From Desulfobacteraceae bacterium (GTDB lineage: Bacteria; Desulfobacterota; Desulfobacteria; Desulfobacterales; UBA5852), in NCBI GenBank assembly GCA_014237395.1, contig JABZFP010000030.1, positions 372,001 to 436,000 on the forward strand: a DNA stretch of 64,000 nucleotides, given 5' to 3'. The number at the start of each line of letters is the position of its first letter. Positions within the stretch are counted from its first letter, which is position 1. Made by a program: the position numbers and the translations under genes. The notes beneath the pieces were generated by a model. That model was not told the DNA's origin and made no database searches. It worked only from the letters and a program-made list of their open reading frames with translations. Shown here in pieces: positions 17,342 to 26,800 of the stretch.

Positions 17342-17890
17342 TTTACCGTTTCCGACGATGCTTATCTCGATATCAAGCTGGGAAATAGCTTTTCTGATTA
17401 AATAATGATCGTTAAAATACGGGTTTGCATGGGCCTTGTCAACATGCTCATGTGGTTTGTTATCAATCCTTTAAAGGATTGATAGGCCCATTTCCAGAGG
17501 GTTATCCGCCCATCGCGCACGGCCCGACGGTCTGACCCGGCTCGTCAGGCCATCCTTCCGCCATCGCAAGGATGTCGATCATGCCAACCCGGTGGGCATA
17601 CGGGCGATTCGTTTGAAGAAAGCGGATTCACATTGTTTTTCGTATTTATCATGGCGCGCTTTCATTGAATTCCGTGTAAATTTGGGTGGCCGTGGTGTCA
17701 TGAAAACCCGTGGTGGCGGGTATATGCACGTAATGCCATATCCCCTTGCCGGGAGCAAGTTACCCCGGATGCCCGTCGCAACGGATGAACTTTAAGTTGT
17801 CATTTAGTGTTTGCTTTGATATCATTCGTCAATTAATCTAATGATTTCGGCGTGCGGTGATCTTTTGCCCGCGTGCTTTCAAACGGGACG
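17342..17890. other. Long divergent intergenic region with palindrome
   Basis: This gap separates the PilZ gene (left) and the kinase gene (right). Its one clear structure is a perfect 24-bp palindrome at 17461-17484; ACATG and CATGT flank two bases just before it. A 67-codon open frame at 17592-17795 has no ribosome site and unconvincing composition, and I do not call it. Confidence 0.5.
17461..17484. repeat. Perfect 24-bp palindrome
   Basis: The half-site TATCAATCCTTT is followed directly by its exact reverse complement with no spacer. It lies 120 bases upstream of the PilZ start and 400 bases upstream of the kinase. The size and symmetry fit an operator for a dimeric or tetrameric regulator, or a hairpin. 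Confidence 0.6.
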
Positions 17891-19873
17891 ATGCGCGACC
17901 AGACAGGCAGATCCGCTGATACGAAAATGAACACGACGGCACCGCTTAAATACGGAAAATACTGGTTGACCGATCGCATCGCGGTGGGCGGGATGGCCGA
18001 ATTATTCCGCGGCAAGATTTCCGGTGAAGAGGGCTTCGAGAAAGCCGTAGCCGTCAAAAAAATCCTGCCGCACCTATCGGCCGAACAGGAGGCCGTCAGC
18101 TATTTCATCGATGAAGCGCGTCTAGCGGCCCTGCTGCAGCATCCCAATATTGTGCAGATATACGATTTCGGGCGATTGGAAGACACGTATTTCATCGCCA
18201 TGGAATATCTTTTCGGAAAAGATCTCAAAACCGTTCTCCACTGTGCCGGACAGCGGGGCCTGCCGCTCAGCCTCGAGAACTTGCTGCATATTGCGTCCGG
18301 AGTTTGTTCGGGTCTGGACTACGCCCACAAGATGAAGGATCTGCAGGGCCAACTCCTCAACATTATCCATCGCGATGTCAGTCCTCAGAACATCTTTTTG
18401 ACCTATGACGGTCAGGCCAAGATCATCGATTTCGGCATTGCCAAGGCGGCCAGTCGGATCACGAACACCCGGTCCGGCGTGATCAAGGGCAAGGTGGCCT
18501 ATATGTCGCCGGAGCAGGCCGAAGGCCTTGAAGTCGACCACCGCTCCGATATCTTTTCGGTCGGGATTTTGCTCTACGAAATGGTAACGGGTCGCTTCAT
18601 GTACGAAGGCGATGCCATGGATATATTATCCCAGGCGCGCGAGGCCCGTTTCACACCGGCGGAGCGGGTCATCCGGGATCTGCCCGAATGCCTGGTGGTC
18701 GTGCTGGACATGGCATTGGCCAAGCACCCGGATGACCGCTATGACTCGTGCGGGGATATGCTCTCCGACCTTGAAGACTGCATTTATCATTTGAACTTGC
18801 GTCCCAGCGGACAAAAGTTGTCCCAATTTATGAAAGGCCTTTTCGATGATGAGCTGAAAACCGAAGAGGCCTCCATGGCCTGGGCGCTAAGGAAAGTAGA
18901 GCCCATCGCGCCGCTGGAGGATCACGGTCAGAAAACGGATCCGGACTATCAGGAGACCCTGATTCTTACACCGGAGGCCATGGCGACCGCTGCCGGCCGG
19001 AAAAAAAGACCCTGGTTCTGGTCGGTCGTCCTGTTCGTGTTTCTGGCCGTGGCGGTCGGTGCCTTTTGGGTCAGCCAACGACACGTCGAGGACAAACCGG
19101 TAGTTGTTCGGGTACCGATTTCATCCAATACCAATACGGGGGGCACGCCTGAGGGGCCTTCCGGATCCGCGGTCGTCAAAGCGAATGGCGCGCCGGCAGC
19201 CGCGCCAGCCCCGGCGGTCGATCCTCAAGTGGCCAAGTGGTTGCAGGAAGCGCAGGACAATTTGGCCGCATGGAACCTGACGGAGCCGGAGGGTCGCAAC
19301 GCCTATTTCTTTTACAAGGAAGTCCTCAAGCGCGATCCGGACAATCGTGACGCCAAGCAGGGCATTGCCGATATCGCCGATCGCTACGCCCAGTTGGCTG
19401 AGCGTGAGATGCATCGTTCACACAACCAGAAAGCACTCGATTTTATTGCTACCGGTCTGTCGGTGGATGCCGACAGTCGTCGGCTGTGGTCGCTCAAGGA
19501 GAAAATTAACCGGCAGGCTGAAGAAGAGCGCCAGCGGACGATACAGCGGTTGCTGGTAAAGGCCAATGACTGTCTGAATGCCTATAAGCTGACCAAGCCG
19601 ACTGAAGATAATGCGCTGTATTTTTTCAGTGAAGTTGAAAAGCTCGATCCCCGCAACACCGAAGCGCGCCGGGGCCGGGAAAAAATCGCCGATCGTTACG
19701 CGGTCCTGGCGGAAAAAGAAATGAACAGCTTCGATTATGACAATGCCCGCCGCTATATCACGACCGGTCTGGAGGTCGATCCGGATAACAAACACCTGCT
19801 GGAATTGAAGACGGAAGTAAACAAGCGGTTGGATCAGCGGGTACTGCGTAGCATCAAAAATCTTTTCAATTGA
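17891..19873 (+). CDS. Membrane Ser/Thr protein kinase with duplicated outer domain
   Basis: A Hanks-type kinase of about 660 residues. The cytoplasmic kinase domain (about 15-290) has the glycine loop IAVGGMAELFRGK, the lysine in VAVKKILPH, the catalytic loop IIHRDVSPQNIFL, DFGIAKA and VAYMSPEQAEG. HRDVSPQN is the variant common in myxobacterial-type kinases. One membrane span lies near 373-395. The outer part holds two related units of about 95 residues (about 450-540 and 555-645), each with an LT/P motif, ADRYAxLAExEM and a helical pair ending GLxVDxDxxxLxxLK, resembling TPR-like helices. The start at 17891 is uncertain; 17873 (GTG) and 17927 are alternatives. Its substrates are unknown. 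Confidence 0.9.
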   Translation: MRDQTGRSADTKMNTTAPLKYGKYWLTDRIAVGGMAELFRGKISGEEGFEKAVAVKKILPHLSAEQEAVSYFIDEARLAALLQHPNIVQIYDFGRLEDTYFIAMEYLFGKDLKTVLHCAGQRGLPLSLENLLHIASGVCSGLDYAHKMKDLQGQLLNIIHRDVSPQNIFLTYDGQAKIIDFGIAKAASRITNTRSGVIKGKVAYMSPEQAEGLEVDHRSDIFSVGILLYEMVTGRFMYEGDAMDILSQAREARFTPAERVIRDLPECLVVVLDMALAKHPDDRYDSCGDMLSDLEDCIYHLNLRPSGQKLSQFMKGLFDDELKTEEASMAWALRKVEPIAPLEDHGQKTDPDYQETLILTPEAMATAAGRKKRPWFWSVVLFVFLAVAVGAFWVSQRHVEDKPVVVRVPISSNTNTGGTPEGPSGSAVVKANGAPAAAPAPAVDPQVAKWLQEAQDNLAAWNLTEPEGRNAYFFYKEVLKRDPDNRDAKQGIADIADRYAQLAEREMHRSHNQKALDFIATGLSVDADSRRLWSLKEKINRQAEEERQRTIQRLLVKANDCLNAYKLTKPTEDNALYFFSEVEKLDPRNTEARRGREKIADRYAVLAEKEMNSFDYDNARRYITTGLEVDPDNKHLLELKTEVNKRLDQRVLRSIKNLFN

Positions 19874-20017
19874 CGCCTCTCCTCTCTTGATATCGGTTCC
19901 CGATCAGCGGATTTTCTTGACATAAACTATTGCCGGCAGCGTGCCTGCCGGGGATGGGCGTTTTCCTTTACCCCGCGAAGGCCCGGCCGCGCGGCTTGGT
20001 GCGCCGGGGCAAAGAAG

Positions 20018-20041
20018 AAGGGCGGCCTCTCGGCCGCCCTT
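20018..20041 (-). terminator. Rho-independent terminator of the AOR gene
   Basis: AAGGGCGGCC and its exact complement flank a GAGA loop (minus-strand reading), followed by a pyrimidine-rich CTTCTTT. It lies 32 bases after the AOR stop codon. On the plus strand it could also stop read-through from the kinase gene. Confidence 0.7.
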
Positions 20042-20072
20042 CCGGTGTCAGGATGCTGTTCCCCTCCTGAAG

Positions 20073-21809
20073 TTACCAGTTGTAGAGGGTGTCCAGTTGT
20101 TCGTCGCTGATATCGAAGGTGACGTTATGGGGTGCGATGGCCTCACGACTCATGTAGCGCGGCAGCCGGTCATGTTCCCTGGTGAAACCGGCTTTTTTAT
20201 TGAATTCGCGTTCCATGCTGAGGATTTTTTTGCCGAGGGCCACGACGTCATCCCCGGTGAGGCTGAGGTCGTACATGCCGTTGATGGTTTCAACCATGGC
20301 ATTGAAGGTTTCTTCCTGATCGAGAATGGCGAAGGCAATGAACAGGCAATAGCCCGTCGCGTCCAGCGCTGCCGTCGCAATTTGCAGGTTGCGCGACAGC
20401 TCGATCTGGCCTTCCGTGCTCAGGGGATCGACATCACCGCCGACTTTGAGGATGTTGGTGGCAATCGCGTAGCCCGCGGTATGGTCGGCTCCCATGGGGG
20501 TGGTGGCATAGGTCACCCCGATGCCTTTGACGGCCCGGGGATCGTAGGCCGGCATGGCCTGGCCTTTGACAACCGGGGCGCGCTCAATGCCGAAGGCTTT
20601 GGCGGTGAGGGCGCACCCACCGCCCAGGATACGACCCAGCGGTGTGCCCTGGCCGACTTCGTTGACCAGCTTGATGGCCCCGTCGGCATCCCCGAAATTA
20701 ATCAGGCCGGCTTCCATGGCCACCCCGATGGTGGCGCCCATTTCGATGGTGTCGAGACCGATGTTGTCATCCAGGAAGTCGAGCCTGGCAATGGCATCCG
20801 GATCGCAGATGCCGCAGTTGCCGCCGTGGGCCCACACTGTTTCGTATTCCGGCTGCTTGGTGACGTAATTGCCGTCCTTGTCGACATAAATACCCGAACA
20901 GCGGATCGCGCAGCCCACGTGGCAGCCATGGGTGGGATTCCCGCCGCGCTTGGTTTCCAAATCGGCAATGGTTTCCCCGCTGATTTTACCGGCGTCCTTG
21001 TATTGGCCCTGTTTGAAGTTATAGGTGGGGTAGGCGCCGGCTTCATTGATGACGTTGGTCAGGACATTCGTACCGTAGGCCGGCAGCCCTTCTCCGGTCA
21101 CGGCATGGCTGCGCAGGCCCTGGGTGAAGGTTTTGTTGGCGGCTTTGAATTTCTCGGGGTTTTTGGGCTGGCGCATTTTCATGCCGGCATCGTCGATGAT
21201 GATCGCCTTGATGCCTTTGGTGCCCATCACGGCACCCACACCACCGCGGCCGGCGTGGCGTGAGGGGCGCATCTCGCGGTCGGTCACGGCGATGGTGGCT
21301 GCCGCCATTTTCATTTCACCGGCCGGTCCAATGGACATGACAGCGACTTTTTCGCCATGGGCCGCTTTGATCTTTTCGATCAGATCGTAATTCAAAAGGC
21401 CTTTATATTCGGTTGCGTCGCTGATCTGAACGCCGTCCTTGTTGATCAGGACCTTGTAACAGGCATTCGCAGGGGCGGCGCCTTCGAGGATGATGGCGGC
21501 ATAGCCAAGACGCGCAAGCGTTTGGCCGGCCTGGCCACCGGCATTGGCTTCTTTGATACCGCCCGTCAAAGGGCTCTTGCATCCCACGGATATCCGGCCC
21601 GAGGTCGATGCGGCCGACCCGGTCAGCATGCCGGGCGCGATAACGATTTTGTTTTCCGGCCCTAAAGGATGACAGTCGGCCGGTACTTCCTTCAATACCA
21701 CCATGGACGTCATGCCCCGTCCGCCCATGCCTTCGTATTCGCCCAATGGGGTGACAACGGCCTTGGGTCCTCCCTCTGCGCCTACGTCGATTCTAAGGAT
21801 TTTGTCCAT
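20073..21809 (-). CDS. aor: Tungsten/molybdopterin aldehyde:ferredoxin oxidoreductase
   Basis: The 578-residue enzyme belongs to the AOR family, which oxidises aldehydes to acids (or the reverse) with a tungstopterin and one [4Fe-4S] cluster, passing electrons to ferredoxin. Visible marks are GGRGMTSMVV near the start, ENKIVIAPGMLTGSAAST, the pterin-contacting RHAGRGGVGAVMGTKG (about 184-199), the cluster ligands in GCHVGCAIRCSG (spacing C-x3-C-x3-C rather than the classic C-x2-C-x3-C) and the final ligand in DATGYCLFIAFA. AAGGAGG precedes the ATG. A candidate promoter lies about 230 bases upstream. The substrate is unknown, and the spacing variant also occurs in AOR paralogues that are not true aldehyde oxidases. 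Confidence 0.92.
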   Translation of the reverse strand: MDKILRIDVGAEGGPKAVVTPLGEYEGMGGRGMTSMVVLKEVPADCHPLGPENKIVIAPGMLTGSAASTSGRISVGCKSPLTGGIKEANAGGQAGQTLARLGYAAIILEGAAPANACYKVLINKDGVQISDATEYKGLLNYDLIEKIKAAHGEKVAVMSIGPAGEMKMAAATIAVTDREMRPSRHAGRGGVGAVMGTKGIKAIIIDDAGMKMRQPKNPEKFKAANKTFTQGLRSHAVTGEGLPAYGTNVLTNVINEAGAYPTYNFKQGQYKDAGKISGETIADLETKRGGNPTHGCHVGCAIRCSGIYVDKDGNYVTKQPEYETVWAHGGNCGICDPDAIARLDFLDDNIGLDTIEMGATIGVAMEAGLINFGDADGAIKLVNEVGQGTPLGRILGGGCALTAKAFGIERAPVVKGQAMPAYDPRAVKGIGVTYATTPMGADHTAGYAIATNILKVGGDVDPLSTEGQIELSRNLQIATAALDATGYCLFIAFAILDQEETFNAMVETINGMYDLSLTGDDVVALGKKILSMEREFNKKAGFTREHDRLPRYMSREAIAPHNVTFDISDEQLDTLYNW

Positions 21810-22172
21810 AATGTTCTGCCTCCTTGTTTATATGTCGGAATGGTTAAAAACGGATACGGTTTATGGGATGAATCGCAATCCAATGTCGGCATGTGCCGGC
21901 GGTGTCACTTATGGTCGGTTTTGGTTTCTTTGGGAAACAATATGGCATGCCAAAAAACCAAGATGGACGAATACGGAGATAATGTCGCTAAGAATAACCT
22001 TTAAAAACATCGTGTCAAAGTTCTATCTATTTGGAATCACAATATAAAAATTGAAATGCAGTGTCAACCATATCTCGACCGTGACGCCAGCGACGGCTTG
22101 CGGTGCGAAGGGGGGGTGGAAGTAAAAGGAACGCTTATCAGGCGATCAGGTGCTGGCGATAGTTCCGGACGC
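21810..22172. other. Long leader of the AOR gene
   Basis: No gene is visible in these 363 bases. Reading the minus strand, a promoter candidate near 22039-22067 would give a 5' leader of about 220 bases, much longer than usual in this window. The leader holds a TGGCATGCCA palindrome near 21942-21952. A metal- or cofactor-sensing leader is conceivable, but I cannot fold it reliably into a known molybdenum/tungsten cofactor riboswitch. Confidence 0.4.
22039..22067 (-). promoter_or_regulatory. Candidate sigma-70 promoter upstream of AOR
   Basis: On the minus strand TTGACA is followed, after 17 bases, by TATTGT (TATATT overlaps two bases earlier). The -35 box is perfect and the region is AT-rich compared with its surroundings. 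It would drive the AOR gene. Confidence 0.5.
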
Positions 22173-22703
22173 TCAACCTGCCGGCGAGGGCGGGATGCCC
22201 ATGTAAATCTCGATGTCATTTTCCGGCGCGTCCTTGAGGGTTGGGTGTTCCGGAAACAATTCAACCAAACGTGAACGCGACACCCATATTCCCCGGGCTA
22301 GAAATTGCGGCCCGAGTTCATCGATGAGCAGATTGAACAGCTTCAGGGTGATCCGGCCCCGGCCGCCTTTATCGGATCCGGAAGGTTCGCAATAGGTGAT
22401 GCCGGTGCGAAACGATGCCAGCACGCCGCCGCGCCGCATGGTGGCGCCGATCAAACCGGGCATGGCGCCCGAAAGGGCGAGGGTCGCACCATCGTGCACA
22501 ACAGCCGAAGGCAGGTCATCCACCGGTTTGCTGTCGAGAAACAGGGTGCTGATGCGGCCCATGACATAGTCCCGGCTGATCTGCCACTGACAGCACAAAA
22601 GGTCTTCCAGGCTGGTGCCGGTCTGGATCGAAACGCCCACACCCTGCTGAAAAAGGGTCCGAAATCGGGGCAAAGTTTCAGCAGGCGCGTGAAATACGGT
22701 CAA
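22173..22703 (-). CDS. Conserved-looking protein of unknown function between AOR and QOR
   Basis: I do not recognise a named family for this 176-residue soluble protein. It contains LFLDSKPVDDL, the glycine-rich LALSGAMPGLIGATMRRGG (about residues 76-94) and a C-terminal segment KLFNLLIDELGPQFLARGI. There is no signal peptide or membrane span. The likely start is a TTG with GGAG eight bases before it. It lies 60 bases after the quinone oxidoreductase and 363 before AOR on the same strand, so it may belong to the quinone oxidoreductase unit. Confidence 0.65.
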   Translation of the reverse strand: MTVFHAPAETLPRFRTLFQQGVGVSIQTGTSLEDLLCCQWQISRDYVMGRISTLFLDSKPVDDLPSAVVHDGATLALSGAMPGLIGATMRRGGVLASFRTGITYCEPSGSDKGGRGRITLKLFNLLIDELGPQFLARGIWVSRSRLVELFPEHPTLKDAPENDIEIYMGIPPSPAG

Positions 22704-22762
22704 GGGAGGATCTCCATGGATGCAATTGGCAATGTGTTCCTTATTACCCGCAGGCGGAATGA

Positions 22763-23743
22763 TCAGTCAATGACAAAGACACTGGATCCGGTGGTTTTGC
22801 GGGCTTCAAGATCGCGGTGGGCCTTGGCGGCTTGAGCGAGCGGATAGGTTTGCCGAATGTCCACCGTAACAGCGCCCTTCAGGACGACGTCGAAAAGATC
22901 TTCGGCATGCGCCAGGAGGTCGCTTCTTGCCGCCGTGTAGGCCATCAGGCTGGGTCGTGTCAGAAAAAGCGAGCCTTTGGCCGCCAGCAGGCCCGGATCG
23001 ATGGGCGCCACGGGGCCGGACGCCTGGCCGAAACTGACCATCATGCCCATCGGCCGCAGGCAATCCAACGAAGACAGGAAAGTTGCCTGACCGACGGAAT
23101 CGTACACCACATCAACACCGCGGCCGCCGGTGAGCTCCCGCACGCGATCGACGAAATTCTCTTCTCCATAGAGAATGGTGTGGTCACAGCCGTGCGCCTT
23201 AGCCAATTCGGCCTTGGCCTTCGTACCCACGGTCCCGATGACGGTTGCCCCTAAATGTCGGGCCCATTGGCTGGCGATCAGTCCGACCCCACCGGCCGCC
23301 GCATGGAGGAGAATGGTATGGCCGGCCCGGACGGCGGTGCAGCCTTTCAGCAAATAGCGGGCCGTCATGCCTTGCAGCATCATGGCGGCGGCTTGGGGGG
23401 CCGGTATCGCATCGGGCAGTTTGACCAGACGGTGGGCAGGAATCCTTCGGCGTTCGGCGTAGGCCCCGGGAGGCAGTCCGGCATAGGCCACGCGATCGCC
23501 TTCGGCCACCTCGCTTACGCCGGGTCCGACGGCTTCCACCCGGCCGGCGCCTTCCATGCCCGGGATGGCGGGCAGATCACCGATCGGGTAGAGCCCGGTG
23601 CGGTGATAGACATCGATGAAATTCAAGCCCACGGCGTCGTGTCGCACGATGGCTTCACCGGTCTGCGGGGGGCCGGGGTCAAATGGTTGCCATTGCAGTA
23701 CCTCCGGTCCACCGGTTTGATGCATGATGATGGCATTGCTCAT
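22763..23743 (-). CDS. Zinc-free NAD(P)H:quinone oxidoreductase
   Basis: A 326-residue medium-chain dehydrogenase/reductase of the QorA type, expected to use NADPH to reduce quinones or enones. The N-terminal catalytic domain has GLNFIDVYHRTGLYP (39-53) and PGMEGAGRVEAVGPGVSEV. The Rossmann part has LLHAAAGGVGLIASQWARHLGA (about 145-166) and GVDVVYDSVG. The zinc-binding cysteines of alcohol dehydrogenases are absent, as usual for QorA. AAGGAGG precedes the ATG. It follows the YhaN-like gene by 67 bases on the same strand. Confidence 0.9.
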   Translation of the reverse strand: MSNAIIMHQTGGPEVLQWQPFDPGPPQTGEAIVRHDAVGLNFIDVYHRTGLYPIGDLPAIPGMEGAGRVEAVGPGVSEVAEGDRVAYAGLPPGAYAERRRIPAHRLVKLPDAIPAPQAAAMMLQGMTARYLLKGCTAVRAGHTILLHAAAGGVGLIASQWARHLGATVIGTVGTKAKAELAKAHGCDHTILYGEENFVDRVRELTGGRGVDVVYDSVGQATFLSSLDCLRPMGMMVSFGQASGPVAPIDPGLLAAKGSLFLTRPSLMAYTAARSDLLAHAEDLFDVVLKGAVTVDIRQTYPLAQAAKAHRDLEARKTTGSSVFVID

Positions 23744-23810
23744 GGAAATCCTCCTTCATGGTGTGAACACCTTATGCTATGCCAAGGATTAATGTCATTT
23801 TCGGGGTCTG

Positions 23811-26800
23811 TCAATTTTGGTCGACGGCGGGAGGGTCGCTTAGAAGATGGGTGGTTATCTTGGCGGCACCGATGGCGCCTTGGGCCAATTCCACCAGGTG
23901 ATGGTGGTGCGTAAAGAAAATCACCTGGGTTTTTTGAGACAGATCGACCAGAACCTCGAACGTGGCCAGCGCCCGTTCGTCGTCGAAACGCAGCAGAATG
24001 TCATCCACGACAAAGGGCAACGGTTCACTGTTTTCAAGGTAATGTTCGAGGCTGGCCAGCCGCAGCGCGAGGTAGAGCTGGTCAGCGGTGCCGTCGCTCA
24101 TGCCATCCACGGTGACGGCTTCGGCGCCAGTGGACCGGATGCCGACCAGGATCGGGTTGCCCTTGCCATCGTATTCGGCGCGGATACCCTGAAAGGCGTT
24201 TCGCGTCATTCGCGCAAACAACTGACTGGCCTGCTTGATGAGCGGGCCTTGGTGCTTTTCGCGGTACCGCTCGATGGTTCGGGTCAGCATGGCCGACGCT
24301 ATTTTGGTGCGGGCATATTGGGCCACGTCCGATTCAAGGCGAGCCAGGAGGCGTTCGGCATCCTCGGCATGCCCAGCCGCCTCGGCCCGGCCATCCATCC
24401 GCTTGAGCTCGGCTTTCTCGGTACCGATGGTTTGATCCAGTTCCGATCGTTCCCGCTCCAGGGCGGTGATATCTTCCGCCAGGCGTCCCATTTCCGGAGC
24501 AAGGCTGTCCGGCGCGATGGCCTCGGCTTCTGTGACGAAGGCGTCGACCGTGGCGCCGGCACTCAGGCGTCGCAAGCGGGATTCGAGCGCACGGCTTTCT
24601 TCGATCAGGAGCCGGCGTTGGCGTGAACGGTTCTCGATTTCCGGCAGCATGGCGGGCGCCTTACAGTGGGCTTCGCGGCACAGGGACTGCAACCGTGTGG
24701 TGGCGTCTTCCAGGCGTTTCCGGGCGGCGGCGTGCTCGATATGGGCGGCATCCAGCTGGCGCTGCAACTCGGTATGGCGTGATTGCGCCTCTCTGGCCTC
24801 CGTAAGCTTGTTATTGAGAAGCAGACTGGCTTCTTCGGGAGAGGTTGCGATGTCTTTTTCGGCAAGACGCTTCACCAATTGGGTGACACGTTCGGTGAAG
24901 GCGTCGGCATCGCGGTCGATGCCCTGAATGCGCTTCTTGAGGATGTCGGCTTCATCCCGCTGGCGCTGGGCTTCACGGATGTTCTCGATCACGGCCATCG
25001 CGGCCGTGGGGCTGGCCTCGGCGGTGAGACCGATTTTCCCGACATGCCGACCCCAGGCGCCCTTCCAGCGGTCAAGGTCTTTTTCAGTGTCGTCGATGTC
25101 GCTGGTCACCTTTTGCAATGCCGTGCGATGCTGCCGAAGCGTGCTGTCCAGCCCCGTAATCTGAGCGCCAAGCGCTTCCTGGGATTCCACGTGATGTCGC
25201 GCGATGCCGATTAAACTGGCCAGGGTATGGCCTTCGGGCACCGGTACGCCGCCACGTTCCAGGGCCGCCGCCAGACGGGCCGTCAGGGTCTTGGTGGCCG
25301 CCGTGCGGGCGGCGATTTTTTCTTTCTCCAGCGCAAGATCGGCCGCTTTCTCACGGATGGCGGTCATGTCCGACAACCAGGCGCGCATTTCGGCGGGTGT
25401 CAGCGGCTGAATGCCGGATGGCGCCCATACCCCTTCCCACTGTTCCGCCAACATCCGTTGTTCGGCATCGACGGCTTCTATGCGCGCAGCGGTTTCCCGG
25501 ACCTCTTTTTCGGCCTGGGCTTTTTGAGCGGCCAGCATGCTTTTGCGGCTGACCTGTCCGGCCTCGCGTCGGAGCCGGTCGGAAATATGGTCGGCCTTTT
25601 CCATACTTTCCTCGAAGGCGTCAGGCAGCGCGCGGTGATTGGCAAAGTGCGCTGTAAACTGCTGCACATCAGCTTCTGCCGGATCGCTTCCTTCGACGCG
25701 GCGCCGAATCAGATGCCATCCGGTATCCCGCAGGGAGCGCGCCGTCGTGAGGTTTTCTTCGGTGGGGACATCATGCCCGATCGCAATGGTTTGCAGTTCG
25801 GTATCGATAGCAGAAAGCCTCTCGGCAACCAGGGCCTTGTCTTCCTTCAGGCGGTCCATCTGACGTGTGGATACCTCGAATTGTTTTTCAAACCGATCGA
25901 CACTCTCCCGGGACGGCCAGGGCAGGCCGCCGAGGTTTTCCAGGGAACCGGTCCACAGAGTCTGGCGTTTCAAATGGTTTGACAACGTTTTTTCACGATG
26001 ATGAAGAGCGTCCCGGGTTTCGGCGATCTGTTTTTCAAGCGGGCCCTCATCCTGAATCGTTTGAAGCAGCGCTTTGATGGCCGCGACACTTTGTTGCGGT
26101 GGCAGGCGCTTCAGGTGGTCTTCCAGCGTCGTGATGTCCGTTTCCAGTTGACGCCGCCGTTCCTTACTCGTATCCAGCCGGGTCGTCAGGCGTTCGTGAG
26201 TTTTGCCCAGTTCCTGGAGTTCGCCAACGACGGCCGGTGTCAGTCGGAGTTGATGGGCATTTGTCGCCAGATCCGTGATCCCCGCCTGGGAGAGTTTGGC
26301 CTTGGCCTGCTGATCCAGGGCGCGCATACGGGCTTCCAGCACCGGGCGATCTTGCTTGGCCTTTTTGAAACTGCCCAGGTCGTGCTGCAGGGTTTCCACC
26401 ACGGGGGCCTGGCGAAGCAGCGCCACGGGCACCTTAAGGGTGCTTATTTTCGCCTGGATGGTTGCCATGCTGTCATGAGCGCGTTGCACATCATTCGTGG
26501 CGATGGCCAGGGTGTTTTCCACCTGGCGGCGGTTTTCACTGAAATCTTCCGGCAGATCCGGCACGTCTTCGAAAGCCCGCAGCGTTTCACCGATCTCCTT
26601 GCGGCGGGCGATCAGCGGCAAGGCCTCGTGGATGCGCTCCAGCGTGCCATAGGCCTGTTTGCATTCCGCCAGTCGCTGCTGGTTGGCGGCCTGGCGCGTG
26701 GTGGCATCCTGCAGGTTCCGATAATGGGTTTTCCAGGTCTTGCCGAGCAGCAGGGCCTCCCGCTGGTCTTTACGGGTATTTTTCAGCGACGTCAGGATAC

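Noticed and set aside
17592..17795. 67-codon open frame upstream of the kinase
   Set aside because: It has no ribosome site and an unconvincing composition, and it lies in a likely regulatory gap.
19941..21263. 440-codon plus-strand open frame
   Set aside because: It lies antisense to AOR, whose protein has full family motifs and a perfect ribosome site. The plus-strand translation is a GC-rich shadow with no recognisable domain.
21830..22000. Molybdenum/tungsten cofactor riboswitch in the AOR leader
   Set aside because: I could not lay out the conserved core of that RNA class by eye, so only a long leader is reported.
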